DNA from: Streptomyces sp. ISL-98
GTDB lineage: Bacteria; Actinomycetota; Actinomycetes; Streptomycetales; Streptomycetaceae
Reading direction: 5' to 3'
DNA: 64,000 nt
Assembly: GCF_018614055.1 (NCBI RefSeq)
Contig: NZ_JAGGPB010000023.1
Span: 1 to 64,000 of the forward strand
Shown: in pieces, positions 1-7,931 of the stretch
Layout: each line of letters begins with the position of its first letter
How positions within the stretch are numbered: position 1 is the stretch's first letter
The notes under the pieces: generated by a model
The model's input: the letters and a program-made list of their open reading frames with translations, nothing else
Databases searched by the model: none
Told to the model about the DNA's origin: nothing
Translations under genes and position numbers: made by a program

Positions 1-21
1 CCCGACCACTACCGCTACTGA
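1..21 (+). CDS. Possible 3' end of a plus-strand gene cut by the window edge
   Basis: Frame 1 reads PDHYRY and then TGA at 19-21. A strong hairpin follows at once and a convergent gene starts its 3' end at 119. This is the layout expected at the end of a gene that enters from the left, but six codons are too few to identify a product. The call rests only on context. Confidence 0.3.
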   Translation, partial: PDHYRY

Positions 22-53
22 GCAACCCGCACGACGCAAGAAACGCAAAAAGA

Positions 54-96
54 GGGGTGGCCGGGCAGGACCGCAAAGGTCCTGCCCGGCCACCCC
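54..96. terminator. Bidirectional hairpin terminator
   Basis: A perfect 19-bp inverted repeat (arms 54-72 and 78-96) closes a GCAAA loop. It lies between a possible plus-strand gene end and the 3' end of the SnoaL-like gene on the minus strand, so it can stop transcription from both sides. It probably marks an edge of the polyketide transcription unit. Confidence 0.85.
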
Positions 97-118
97 CCTC
101 CGCCCTCCGTGTACGGGA

Positions 119-598
119 TCAGATCTTGCCCGCCGGCGGATCGCCCGCGTTCCAGACCAGGTCGAAGTCGAACGTGCGGATCCGCCAGCCCTCGTCCGTA
201 CGTACCGCCTCGGCCTCGTAGTGACCGCCGATGGTGAAGTGGCTTCCCGGCTCCTCGCGGCGCCGCACGTGCACCGCCATCAGGTGCGCCGTGATCAGGG
301 CGCGGTCGCCGTCCACCCGGATGTCGTAGTTGGAGCTGACGTGGTGGGTCCGCTCGAACGTGGTGCGGGCCATCTTCTGGAAGGCCGTCAGGCCCTCCAT
401 GCCCCGGAACTCCCCCATGGGGAAGGTCAGACGGGCGTCCTGTGTGAAGACCGAGCCGAGCCAGGCGTCGCTGGCCCGGTCCTTGTCGAGATGCCGGACG
501 TAGCGGTCGCACAGTTCGGTGAGCTCGACGCGGTCGGTCAGCTCCTGCAGCCGGAGGCTGAGCGACTGGAGGTCGTACTGCGGTGCGGTGGTGGTCAT
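119..598 (-). CDS. SnoaL-like (NTF2-fold) domain protein, putative polyketide tailoring enzyme
   Basis: This 159-residue protein has the size and layout of a single SnoaL_4/NTF2-like domain: an amphipathic N-terminal helix with an ELCDRYVRHLD segment, then a curved beta sheet with alternating hydrophobic strands near residues 90-150. Members of this fold act as cyclases, hydroxylases or dehydratases on small aromatic or steroid-like ligands, often in polyketide clusters. The start is ATG at 598, preceded by AAGGA. It is the last gene of the left minus-strand series, about 70 bp beyond the carboxylase epsilon gene. It does not resemble PhzA/PhzB, which share the fold, so I do not tie it to phenazine formation. 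The reaction is unknown. Confidence 0.75.
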   Translation of the reverse strand: MTTTAPQYDLQSLSLRLQELTDRVELTELCDRYVRHLDKDRASDAWLGSVFTQDARLTFPMGEFRGMEGLTAFQKMARTTFERTHHVSSNYDIRVDGDRALITAHLMAVHVRRREEPGSHFTIGGHYEAEAVRTDEGWRIRTFDFDLVWNAGDPPAGKI

Positions 599-669
599 GT
601 CTGTGTCCTTGTTCTCGGGGGCTCGGGTTCTCGGTCGGGTTCTCGGGTCTTCGGGGTCTCGGGAAGCGG

Positions 670-888
670 TCAGGCCGCGCTGCGCCAGGTGCGCGGACCG
701 TCGAATCCGGCCACCCGCTCGGGCCGTCGCCAGTGGGCGACCGCTCGCCTGCCGCGCGCCTGGTCGTCCGGCTCGACGTCAGGGCCGAGGACGCGGGCGA
801 GGAGGACCGCGGTCAGGGCCGCCAGCTCCTCGGGGGCGGGGTTGCCCTTCTCGATGCGCACCAGAGGCGCGGGATACGGCTGTGTCAT
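670..888 (-). CDS. Acyl-CoA carboxylase epsilon subunit
   Basis: This 72-residue basic protein begins with VRIEKGNPAPEELAAL, the typical opening of the small epsilon subunits of actinobacterial acyl-CoA carboxylases, and ends with a Trp-rich tail (HWRRPERV). The epsilon subunit binds the beta-subunit core and stimulates carboxylation. I place the start at ATG 888 because AAGGAG lies 5 nt before it. An earlier GTG at 906 overlaps the beta-subunit stop (GTGA), so translation may be coupled. It sits directly downstream of the beta-subunit gene, as in characterised accB-accE pairs. Role: malonyl-CoA supply for the polyketide. Confidence 0.88.
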   Translation of the reverse strand: MTQPYPAPLVRIEKGNPAPEELAALTAVLLARVLGPDVEPDDQARGRRAVAHWRRPERVAGFDGPRTWRSAA

Positions 889-902
889 GGCAGCTCCTTC
901 AC

Positions 903-2474
903 TCACTGGGGCGGGTTGCCGTGCTTGCGGCGCGGCAGGTCGGCGTGCTTGGTGGCGAGCATGGCGAGGGCCCGGCCGAGCACCGACCGGGTCTCGCGGG
1001 GGTCGATGACGTCGTCGACCAGGCCGCGTTCCGCCGCGTAATAGGGGTGCACCAGCTCCTGCTTGTACTGCTCGATCTTGCTGCTGCGCATCGCCTCGGG
1101 GTCGTCGGCCGCGGCGATCTCCCGCCGGAAGACGACGTTGGCGGCGCCCTCGGCGCCCATCACCGCGATCTCGTTGGTGGGCCAGGCCAGCGCGATGTCC
1201 GCGCCGATGGACCGGGAGTCCATGACGATGTACGCGCCGCCGTACGCCTTGCGCAGCACCACCGAGATCCGCGGCACCGTCGCGTTGCAGTAGGCGTACA
1301 GCAGCTTGGCCCCGCGCCGGATGATGCCCTCGTGCTCCTGGTCGACGCCGGGCAGGAAGCCGGGCACGTCGACGAGGGTGAGCAGCGGGATGTTGAAGGC
1401 GTCGCAGAACTGGACGAACCGCGCGCCCTTCTCGCTGGCCTTGATGTCCAGCACCCCCGCCATGGCGGCAGGCTGGTTGGCGACGATGCCGACGACATGG
1501 CCGTCGATGCGGGCCAGCGCGCAGACGATGTTGGGCGCCCAGGCCGCGTGGACCTCCATGAATTCGCCGTCGTCGACGAGTTCCTCGATGACGGGACGGA
1601 TGTCGTACGAACGGTTGCCGTCGGCCGGCACCAGGTCGAGAAGCGCGTCGCCCGCCCGGTCGGCCGCGTCGCCGCTCTGCGCGGACGGCGGGAGCTCCCG
1701 GTTGTTGGCGGGCAGCAGGGAGAGCAGGTAGCGCACCTCGGCGAGGCAGGTCTCCTCGTCGTCGTACACGAAGTGGGCCACACCCGAGACCCCCGCGTGT
1801 ACGTCCGCGCCGCCCAGCCCGTTCTGGGAGATCTCCTCACCGGTGACGGCCTTGACGACGTCGGGGCCCGTGATGAACATCTGCGAGATGTCGCGTACGG
1901 CGAAGATGAAGTCGGTCAGGGCCGGGCTGTACGCCGCGCCGCCCGCGCACGGACCGAGCATCACGGAGATCTGCGGGATCACACCGCTCGCGCGGGTGTT
2001 GCGCTGGAAGATGCCACCGTAGCCGGCGAGCGCCGAGACGCCCTCCTGGATACGGGCGCCCGCGCCGTCGTTCAGCGAGACCAGCGGGGCGCCGGCCGCG
2101 ATGGCCATGTCCATGATCTTGTGGATCTTCTGGGCATGCGCCTCGCCGAGCGCGCCGCCGAAGATGCGGAAGTCGTGGGCGTACACGAAGACTGTGCGGC
2201 CCTCCACGGTGCCCCAGCCGGTGACCACACCGTCGGTGTACGGGCGCTTGGCCTCCAGGCCGAAGCCCGTCGCCCGGTGCCGGCGCAGCGACTCGACCTC
2301 CGAGAAACTGCCCTTGTCCAGGAGCAGCGCGATGCGCTCGTGGGCGGTCAGCTTGCCCTTGGCGTGCTGTCTCTCGGTGGCCCTCGGATCCGCGCCCAGG
2401 CGGGCGAGGTCCTTGCGCTCCTGCAGATCCCTCAGCCGGTCGGCCAGTGCTTCGGTGGTTGTTGCGGGCGGCAT
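903..2474 (-). CDS. Acyl-CoA carboxylase beta (carboxyltransferase) subunit
   Basis: A 523-residue biotin-dependent carboxyltransferase with N- and C-terminal crotonase-type halves. Signature stretches are SLNDGAGARIQEGV and GPCAGGAAYSPALTDF (biotin/acyl-CoA oxyanion hole, N half) and VDVPGFLPG with GGAYIVM (C half). It moves the carboxyl group from carboxybiotin to acetyl- or propionyl-CoA in the cytosol. The residue that separates Streptomyces AccB from PccB appears to be Ile here (GGAYIVM, not GGAYDVM), which suggests acetyl-CoA is accepted and malonyl-CoA made. The start is ATG 2474; the frame stays open further upstream but carries an unrelated shadow of the PPTase gene. No intact alpha (biotin carboxylase) gene is in the window, only a relic near 22 kb. 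Confidence 0.95.
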   Translation of the reverse strand: MPPATTTEALADRLRDLQERKDLARLGADPRATERQHAKGKLTAHERIALLLDKGSFSEVESLRRHRATGFGLEAKRPYTDGVVTGWGTVEGRTVFVYAHDFRIFGGALGEAHAQKIHKIMDMAIAAGAPLVSLNDGAGARIQEGVSALAGYGGIFQRNTRASGVIPQISVMLGPCAGGAAYSPALTDFIFAVRDISQMFITGPDVVKAVTGEEISQNGLGGADVHAGVSGVAHFVYDDEETCLAEVRYLLSLLPANNRELPPSAQSGDAADRAGDALLDLVPADGNRSYDIRPVIEELVDDGEFMEVHAAWAPNIVCALARIDGHVVGIVANQPAAMAGVLDIKASEKGARFVQFCDAFNIPLLTLVDVPGFLPGVDQEHEGIIRRGAKLLYAYCNATVPRISVVLRKAYGGAYIVMDSRSIGADIALAWPTNEIAVMGAEGAANVVFRREIAAADDPEAMRSSKIEQYKQELVHPYYAAERGLVDDVIDPRETRSVLGRALAMLATKHADLPRRKHGNPPQ

Positions 2475-2527
2475 GCTGTTCCCCCACTGTCGTGACAGTC
2501 GTGCCTGTCGTGTTGGCGTGTTCTCGT

Positions 2528-3331
2528 TCAGTGCCTCGCTCGCACGGCGGCGATCAGATCGGTGGCGTCCTCGGCGTACAGCCACTCCTCGGGCAGGTGG
2601 CGGGCGACGGTGCGGTGCGGCGCGTCCGCCCGCACGGCGGTCGCCGCGACGTGGCCGTCCTCGACCGGCAGATTGCGTACGCTCCAGCCCTCGGGCCGGC
2701 CGGGGGCGCCGGGCCCGCCGGCGCCCAGGTAGTCGGCGGCCGCACGGCGACACAGTCCGGTGCCCAGGCCCTTGAGGTAGGCCTCCTTGCGGACCCACAA
2801 CTCGCCGAAGGCGGCGGGAAGCTGCTCCCCGGGCAGCGCTGCCATCTCGCGGCGCTCGGCCGGGTGCAGCGCCGGCAAGCACACCTGGGCCGACGCGACG
2901 GTGGGCAGCCGCTGTACGTCGACACCGAGCGGCGTGCCCGCCAGCCCGACGACCGCCAGGCCGTGGCTGTGCGAGAGGGAGAAGTGGGGCCCGGTGCCGG
3001 AGAGCACCGGCGGGCCGTGCTCTCCCGCGCAGCGCGGACACGGTGCCCGGCCCAGCCGCAGCCGGCCAGGCGGGATGCCGGTGTACGCCGACAGCAACCG
3101 CCGCAGCGCGATGTGCGCCGCCGTGTACGTCAGCCGGTCGCGCGGGCGCCGGAACGCCGCGGCCCGCCGAGTCTCGACAGGGCCGAGTTCGCGGGTCGCG
3201 AGGGGCAAGGGGCCGTCGTCGTCCGGTGGCACGCGCAGCGCCCACACGTGCGCCTCGCCCGGCCTCATGGCACGCGGCGCGGCCGGGTCCGTGAGGTGGC
3301 CTGCTCCGCCGGAAAGGGTCGGTTCCGTCAT
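2528..3331 (-). CDS. 4'-phosphopantetheinyl transferase (Sfp type)
   Basis: This 267-residue protein carries the Sfp-type landmarks HFSLSHSHG, GVDVQ and FGELWVRKEAYLKGLG. It would transfer phosphopantetheine from CoA to the serine of carrier proteins, here the type II ACP and possibly the carriers of the phenazine side. The Mg-binding Asp of GVD and the Glu of KEA are present. The second acidic position of the usual GIDIE motif reads Gln, which also occurs in other family members. ATG 3331 is chosen as start; it lies 14 bp from the stop of the upstream MFS gene, so the two are probably co-transcribed. Angucycline clusters such as jadomycin also carry a dedicated PPTase next to carboxylase genes. 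Confidence 0.93.
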   Translation of the reverse strand: MTEPTLSGGAGHLTDPAAPRAMRPGEAHVWALRVPPDDDGPLPLATRELGPVETRRAAAFRRPRDRLTYTAAHIALRRLLSAYTGIPPGRLRLGRAPCPRCAGEHGPPVLSGTGPHFSLSHSHGLAVVGLAGTPLGVDVQRLPTVASAQVCLPALHPAERREMAALPGEQLPAAFGELWVRKEAYLKGLGTGLCRRAAADYLGAGGPGAPGRPEGWSVRNLPVEDGHVAATAVRADAPHRTVARHLPEEWLYAEDATDLIAAVRARH

Positions 3332-3344
3332 GGGTTCCTGCTCC

Positions 3345-4709
3345 TCATCGGGGCGCGTCGGGGAAGACCTGCGGCCCGGCAGATCCGGTGCGCCCGTCCT
3401 GCCCCGGCGCGGGGGCGGTGCGCCCCGGCGCCGGGGCGACAGCGGCTTTCCCCGCTGTGTCCCCAGTGGTGCGCCCGCGCCCGGCCGCGAGCACCACGAG
3501 CGCCCCGGCCAGCGAGGCCAGGCCACCTGCGTAGAGCCCGGCGCGGGCCCCGAAGTGGCCGGTGAGCCAGCCGACGAGGAGGGCGCCGAGGGGGGTGGAT
3601 CCCTGCAGGATCAGCGTGTAGAGGGCCATCACGCGCCCCCGGAACTGCGGGTCGCTGCCGAGCTGGATCCGGTGGTTCGCCGCCTGCGCGAAGTAGATGG
3701 TCGCGAAGCCGGTGAGACAGAGCAGCACCGCTGCGGCGAGGTAGTTCGGGGACCAGCCCGCGGCCGTCTCCAGCAGCCCGAAGGCGAGGGCCGCCACGGC
3801 GACGGTACGGGCCGCCGGGCGGCTGCGGCGCACGGTGGTGGCGAACGCCGCGATCAGTGATCCTGCGGCGAACGCCGTGGTCAGCAGGCCGAAGGAGGCC
3901 GCGTCGGCGTGGAAGACGGTCTTGGCGAGCAGCGGCAGCGTCAGCTGGAAGTTGAAGCCGAACAGGCCGACGACGGCGACGAGCGCCAGCGGCACCAGCA
4001 GATCGCGGCGGGTGCCCACGTACCGCAGCCCGTCGACCACTCGGGCACCTGCCGTGGGACGGTTCCCGCGGGTCAGTTCCTGCGGCCGCATCATGCGCAG
4101 CCCCACCACCGTGGCCAGATAGCTGGCCGCGTTGACCAGCATCACCGGCCCGGTGCCCAGGACGCTGATGAGCAGGCCGGCGAGTGCCGGGCCGACGACC
4201 CGGGCCGTGTTGAAGTACGCCGCGCTCAGCGCGGAGGCGTTCGGCAGCAGGTCGGGGCCGACCATCTCGCTGACGAACGACATCCGTGTCGGCACCTCGA
4301 CGGAGTTGACCGTGCCGAGCGCGAACGCGAACAGGTAGATCTGCCACAGCTGTACGGAGCCGGTGACGACCAGCAGTGCCAGCCCCAGCGCCAGGGCGCC
4401 GGAGACCAGGTTGGCGAGGGTGAGCAGCAGTCTCTTGTCGAACCGGTCCGCGATGCGCCCCCCGTACAGGGTGAACAGCAGCAGCGGCGTGAACTGCAGC
4501 GCGGTCACGGTGCCCAGGGCCGTTTCGGAGTCGCCCGTCAGGGAGAGCACCAGCCAGTCCTGGGCCACGATCATCATCCATGTGCCCGCGACCGAGACCA
4601 CCTGTCCGGCCGCGAAGAGCCGGAAGTTGCGTACGGACAGGGACCGGAAGATGTTCGGGTACGTCTTGTCCATGGGCTTCATGGGCTTCATGGGCTTCAT
4701 GGGCTCCAT
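3345..4709 (-). CDS. MFS exporter (MFS_3/EntS-like)
   Basis: A 454-residue membrane protein with about 12 hydrophobic segments and the early motif GTWMMIVAQDWLVLSL followed by GGRIADRFDKR, typical of the MFS_3/EntS-like efflux branch. It likely exports the polyketide glycoside. The C-terminal 45 residues are Pro/Ala/Gly-rich and non-membrane. The N-terminus is odd: Met recurs every three residues through MEPMKPMKPMKPMDK because of a 9-bp tandem repeat, giving five in-frame ATG codons. The outermost ATG (4709) is used here, but any of the five could initiate. It ends 14 bp before the PPTase gene. Confidence 0.92.
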   Translation of the reverse strand: MEPMKPMKPMKPMDKTYPNIFRSLSVRNFRLFAAGQVVSVAGTWMMIVAQDWLVLSLTGDSETALGTVTALQFTPLLLFTLYGGRIADRFDKRLLLTLANLVSGALALGLALLVVTGSVQLWQIYLFAFALGTVNSVEVPTRMSFVSEMVGPDLLPNASALSAAYFNTARVVGPALAGLLISVLGTGPVMLVNAASYLATVVGLRMMRPQELTRGNRPTAGARVVDGLRYVGTRRDLLVPLALVAVVGLFGFNFQLTLPLLAKTVFHADAASFGLLTTAFAAGSLIAAFATTVRRSRPAARTVAVAALAFGLLETAAGWSPNYLAAAVLLCLTGFATIYFAQAANHRIQLGSDPQFRGRVMALYTLILQGSTPLGALLVGWLTGHFGARAGLYAGGLASLAGALVVLAAGRGRTTGDTAGKAAVAPAPGRTAPAPGQDGRTGSAGPQVFPDAPR

Positions 4710-4713
4710 GGGC
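4671..4713. repeat. 9-bp tandem repeat at the MFS start codon
   Basis: The unit CATGGGCTT (plus strand) is repeated three times, followed by one variant copy and a partial copy. On the coding strand each unit gives ATG-AAG-CCC, so each adds an in-frame start codon and Met-Lys-Pro. Slippage would lengthen or shorten the N-terminus without a frameshift. Confidence 0.9.
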
Positions 4714-4733
4714 TGCGCTGCACCTCGCGTCTC

Positions 4734-5648
4734 TCATGTGCTGCCGGTAGACATCCCCTGGTCGGCGGCCGCCACGCATTCCTCCAGGAAGGCGAGCGCG
4801 CGCAGGTGGTACGTACGGGCGGCCCAGCCCAGGCTGATGTTGTGGCCCGCCTCGTCCAGGCGGTCGACGGTGACCCGCGGGGCCGAGGTGAGCCGGGCCG
4901 TCAGGTCGGCGATGCTCTCCGGGTCGTGCCGCCACCACTTCTCGTACTCGGCGAAGGTCAGCCGGACCGGTACGCGTACCCGGGCAGCCAGTTCGTCGAA
5001 GTACTGGGGCCAGCGCACCGCCTCCGCCCAGTCCAGGGAAGGCATCGGGGCGATCAGGGGGGCGCTGTTGCGGAAGGTGTGCGGCGGATAGAAGCGCAGA
5101 CGCCCCCAGTTGCGTGTCCAGTGCCCGTGCCGGTGGGAGTCGGGGAGGTCGGCCGGGTCGACGGCGTAGCGGTGGCCGCAGCCGGAGATGTCGAGTCCGA
5201 GCAGGGGTACTCCCAGCGGGTCCGCCGCGCAGGTGAGCGCGAGTTTGCCGCCGTAGGAGTGGGCGAGCAGGAACAGGCCCGCCCCGGTGGGCCGGCCGCC
5301 GAGGATACCCGCGAGCGCCGTGCGCATCGACATGGCCTGTCCGGACAGCGTCTGTCCCTGGGGCAGTTGCCGGGCGGAGAGGCCGTAGCCGGGGCGGTCG
5401 ACGGCGATGACGGTGTAGCCGAGCCGGGCGCCGAGGGTGAGCAGCGAGACGTCGGGGTGGGACTGGCCGTCGAAGTAGCCGGCCCGCATACCCCCGCCGT
5501 GCACGGCGACGACCGTCGCCCGGGGGGTGCCCTCGGGCTCGGCGATCAGCGCGGACAGGGCGACGCCGTCGCCGCCGTCCAGGGTGATCGCCCGGACGCC
5601 CGGGGACAGGGAGCCGGTGGGGGCGGGCGCCGCCACGCCGGTGTTCAC
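4734..5648 (-). CDS. Alpha/beta hydrolase
   Basis: A 304-residue single-domain alpha/beta hydrolase. The oxyanion stretch VAVHGGGMRAGY lies near residue 50, the nucleophile elbow is AHSYGG (Ser near residue 130), and the catalytic His is in DEAGHN near residue 275. It probably hydrolyses an ester, lactone or thioester, or assists a rearrangement in the polyketide pathway; the substrate is unknown. GTG 5648 is the start and overlaps the stop of a 15-codon upstream ORF (GTGA), which has the good ribosome-binding site. It lies between the exporter and sugar genes on the same strand. Confidence 0.88.
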   Translation of the reverse strand: MNTGVAAPAPTGSLSPGVRAITLDGGDGVALSALIAEPEGTPRATVVAVHGGGMRAGYFDGQSHPDVSLLTLGARLGYTVIAVDRPGYGLSARQLPQGQTLSGQAMSMRTALAGILGGRPTGAGLFLLAHSYGGKLALTCAADPLGVPLLGLDISGCGHRYAVDPADLPDSHRHGHWTRNWGRLRFYPPHTFRNSAPLIAPMPSLDWAEAVRWPQYFDELAARVRVPVRLTFAEYEKWWRHDPESIADLTARLTSAPRVTVDRLDEAGHNISLGWAARTYHLRALAFLEECVAAADQGMSTGST

Positions 5649-5692
5649 GCGGCGCGCCCGGCGGCCGGGGCGGGGATGCGGGCGCGGCTCAT
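5645..5692 (-). CDS. 15-codon leader ORF coupled to the hydrolase gene
   Basis: ATG 5692 is preceded by AGGAGG at ideal spacing and opens MSRARIPAPAAGRAA followed by TGA. The stop overlaps the GTG start of the hydrolase (GTGA), while the hydrolase start has no good site of its own. It could be a translational-coupling leader, or the residue of an ancestral in-frame start lost by a frameshift. Whether the peptide has a function is unknown. Confidence 0.5.
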   Translation of the reverse strand: MSRARIPAPAAGRAA

Positions 5693-5747
5693 GGTGTCCT
5701 CCTGGGGTGGGTGTGGGGGGTGACGGCCGCCGAAGCGGACGGTGTGC

Positions 5748-7124
5748 TCATGCCACGTCTTCGAGCCGTGCCGCACCCGAGTTGAGGCAGGCCAGGAGCG
5801 TCCGGGCCTGGACGTTGACGTAGTGTGCGTGCCCGGCCAGGTCGTTGAGCTGCCCGGGGGTGACCCACTGGAAGCCGGGCGGCGGGTCCAGCGGGGCCTG
5901 TGTCTCGTCGGCCTCGACGAAGAGGTAGCGGATCTCCGCGTACAGGAAGCGTCCGCCCTCCTCCGAGTGCAGGGCCTCGTACACGACACGTTCCGGAGCG
6001 GCCTCCAGGACGGTGTCCAGGAACGGCGGGGCTTGTACGTCGCGCCAGTTGCCGGGGTCGCACTGGACGGTGGGGCCCAGCTCGATGGTGTCGAGGAAGC
6101 CTGCCTCCGCCCTGGCGCTGACCAGCAGGTGGGGTACACCTGCGATGCGGCGGACCAGGAAGGCCGCCACCGCGGGCCCGGTCGGCTCCAGCAGGGGCTG
6201 CGACCAGCCGGAGACCTCGCGGCTGCCGGCCTCGACCGAGACGGCGACCAGCTTGAAGAAGCGGCCGTCGGGGCGGCCCAGCGAGTTCTCGTCGCGCTCC
6301 CAGCCCTTGAGGCCGGCGAGCGGCACCCGGTCGACGACCACGTCGTGACGGGAGCGTTCGACGGTGACCCAGGACTGCACGGCCGCGTCCGGGAGGAGCG
6401 CGCCCTGCTCGGACGCGCCCATGGGGAAGCAGGCGACGACCGTGCGCGAGTCCATGTTGACCACGTTGTCCAGGCGCAGCAGCTCGCCGATCTGACCGAG
6501 GGTCAGCCAGCAGAAGTCGTCGTCCTGCGGCACCTCGTCGAGCGCCTCGACCAGCATGTTGCGGTTGGCCTTGCGGTAGAACCAGGAGCCGTGTTCGGAC
6601 TGGAGTACGTCGAAGACCACCCGGCCCCGGGCGGGGTCGGTGAAGTACTCGAGGTACTTCACGTCGGCACCCTTGTGGACCTTGGTGTAGTTGCTCCGGG
6701 TGGCCTGCACCGTCGGCGAGAGCTGGAGGAGGTTGCGGTTGCCCGGCTCCATCTTGGCCTGCATCAAGAAGTGCAGGACCCCGTCGAACTCCTTGGCCAC
6801 CAGGCCCAGAATGCCTACCTCGGGCTGCCGGATGATCGGCTGCTCCCAGTGGCGGAACGGGCCCTCCCCGACCGTGACGGACAGCCCCTCGACGGAGAAG
6901 AACCGCCCGGTGCGGTGCACCAGGTTCCCGGTGTCCTCGGCGAACGACCACCCGTCGAGCTCGGCGAAGGGGATCCGTTCGACCTTGAAGTGGTGGGCAC
7001 GGCGCCGCCCCTCCAGCCAGGCGGGGAAGTCGGCGGTGGAGATCCACGATCCGTCGGCCGCAGCCGACCGCGCGAGGCGCCCGGCGAGCACGTCGTCCGC
7101 CCGGGGACGCAGGGCCACGCTCAC
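5748..7124 (-). CDS. NDP-4-keto-6-deoxyhexose 2,3-dehydratase
   Basis: A 458-residue protein built from two homologous halves. The motif FFSVEGLSV...WEQPII...NLLQLSPTVQ in the first half is repeated as FFKLVAVSV...WSQPLL...TIELGPTVQ in the second. This duplication is the hallmark of the TylCVI/EryBVI/UrdS 2,3-dehydratase family. It removes the C-2 hydroxyl of TDP-4-keto-6-deoxyglucose to give the 2-deoxy-3,4-diketo sugar, the step before 3-amination of 2,3,6-trideoxy-3-aminosugars. GTG 7124 overlaps the methyltransferase stop (GTGA), so the two are coupled. The frame remains open upstream inside the methyltransferase gene, but only this start gives the family length. Confidence 0.93.
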   Translation of the reverse strand: MSVALRPRADDVLAGRLARSAAADGSWISTADFPAWLEGRRRAHHFKVERIPFAELDGWSFAEDTGNLVHRTGRFFSVEGLSVTVGEGPFRHWEQPIIRQPEVGILGLVAKEFDGVLHFLMQAKMEPGNRNLLQLSPTVQATRSNYTKVHKGADVKYLEYFTDPARGRVVFDVLQSEHGSWFYRKANRNMLVEALDEVPQDDDFCWLTLGQIGELLRLDNVVNMDSRTVVACFPMGASEQGALLPDAAVQSWVTVERSRHDVVVDRVPLAGLKGWERDENSLGRPDGRFFKLVAVSVEAGSREVSGWSQPLLEPTGPAVAAFLVRRIAGVPHLLVSARAEAGFLDTIELGPTVQCDPGNWRDVQAPPFLDTVLEAAPERVVYEALHSEEGGRFLYAEIRYLFVEADETQAPLDPPPGFQWVTPGQLNDLAGHAHYVNVQARTLLACLNSGAARLEDVA

Positions 7125-7864
7125 GCGTTTTCCCGCTTGACGCCCACGAACAGGCCGTTGCCGTTGTAGTCGCCCTCGACGTACTCCACGGAGAACCCGG
7201 CCTGCTCGAAGGCCTTCTCGAACTGCTCGCGGCCGTACAGCGACAGCACGTGGACGTCTGCGAAGTGCTGAACGCCCTTGCCGGACTCGGCCACCAGGTA
7301 GTGGACGTTCATCCGGCTGGCGGTCTCGCTGTCGCGGACCGCGTGCGAGACCCGGGCGACGGTGCGGCCGTCGACGGTGGTGACGCTGCCGCCGACGTGG
7401 CCCGGGGTGAAGTTCTCCGGGAACCACCACGGTTCGATGACGAGGACGCCGCCGGGCACCACGTGGCGGGCGAAGGTGGACAGCGTCGTGTCGAGCTCGT
7501 CCTGGCCGACCAGGTTCCCGATGGTCGCGAACAGGCAGACGACTGCGTCGAAGCGGCGGCCCAGCTCGAAGGAGCGCATGTCGCCGCACTGCACGGGTAT
7601 CTCCGGCAGGTTGCGGCGTGCCACGTCGAGCATGCCCTCGGTCAGGTCGAGGCCCTCGACCACGGTGAAGTCCTCGGCGAAGTACTTCAGGTGGCCGCCG
7701 GTGCCGCACCCGACGTCGAGGACCGAGGCGGCCCGGGGGTGGCGGGAGCGGATGTGCCGGGTGACGGCGGCGGACTCGCCGCGGTAGTCCTTGCCCCGGC
7801 CGCCGTAGATGGCGTCATAGATGTCGCCGACGTCGTAGATGCCGATGTTCTCCTGGTCGATCAT
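7121..7864 (-). CDS. SAM-dependent N,N-dimethyltransferase for a TDP-3-aminosugar
   Basis: A 247-residue class I methyltransferase with motif I VLDVGCGTGGHLKYF. It shares an opening DVGDIYDAIYGGRGKDY and internal VLVIEPWWFPENF and HFADVHVLSLYGR stretches with the DesVI/TylM1 family, which doubly methylates the 3-amino group of TDP-aminosugars. It therefore indicates a dimethylamino sugar. AGAGGG lies 5 nt before ATG 7864. It overlaps the 2,3-dehydratase by 4 bp and follows the 3-aminotransferase by 67 bp, which matches the reaction order amination then N-methylation. Confidence 0.92.
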   Translation of the reverse strand: MIDQENIGIYDVGDIYDAIYGGRGKDYRGESAAVTRHIRSRHPRAASVLDVGCGTGGHLKYFAEDFTVVEGLDLTEGMLDVARRNLPEIPVQCGDMRSFELGRRFDAVVCLFATIGNLVGQDELDTTLSTFARHVVPGGVLVIEPWWFPENFTPGHVGGSVTTVDGRTVARVSHAVRDSETASRMNVHYLVAESGKGVQHFADVHVLSLYGREQFEKAFEQAGFSVEYVEGDYNGNGLFVGVKRENA

Positions 7865-7931
7865 GTATTCCCTCTCTGGGACGGCCGGGGCCGGGCGGCC
7901 GCGGTGGTGGTGATGACAGGGGCGGGCCGGC

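Noticed and set aside
119..598. SnoaL-like gene as phzB
   Set aside because: It has the fold but not the recognisable PhzA/B sequence segments, and it adjoins polyketide genes.
519..2495. 658-codon plus-strand open frame opposite the carboxylase beta gene
   Set aside because: It is the antisense shadow of a clear carboxyltransferase gene; its translation is Arg/Ala/Val-rich with no domain.
2475..3245. N-terminal extension of the carboxylase beta frame to 780 residues
   Set aside because: The extra 257 residues lie opposite the PPTase frame and are low-complexity; ATG 2474 gives the family length.
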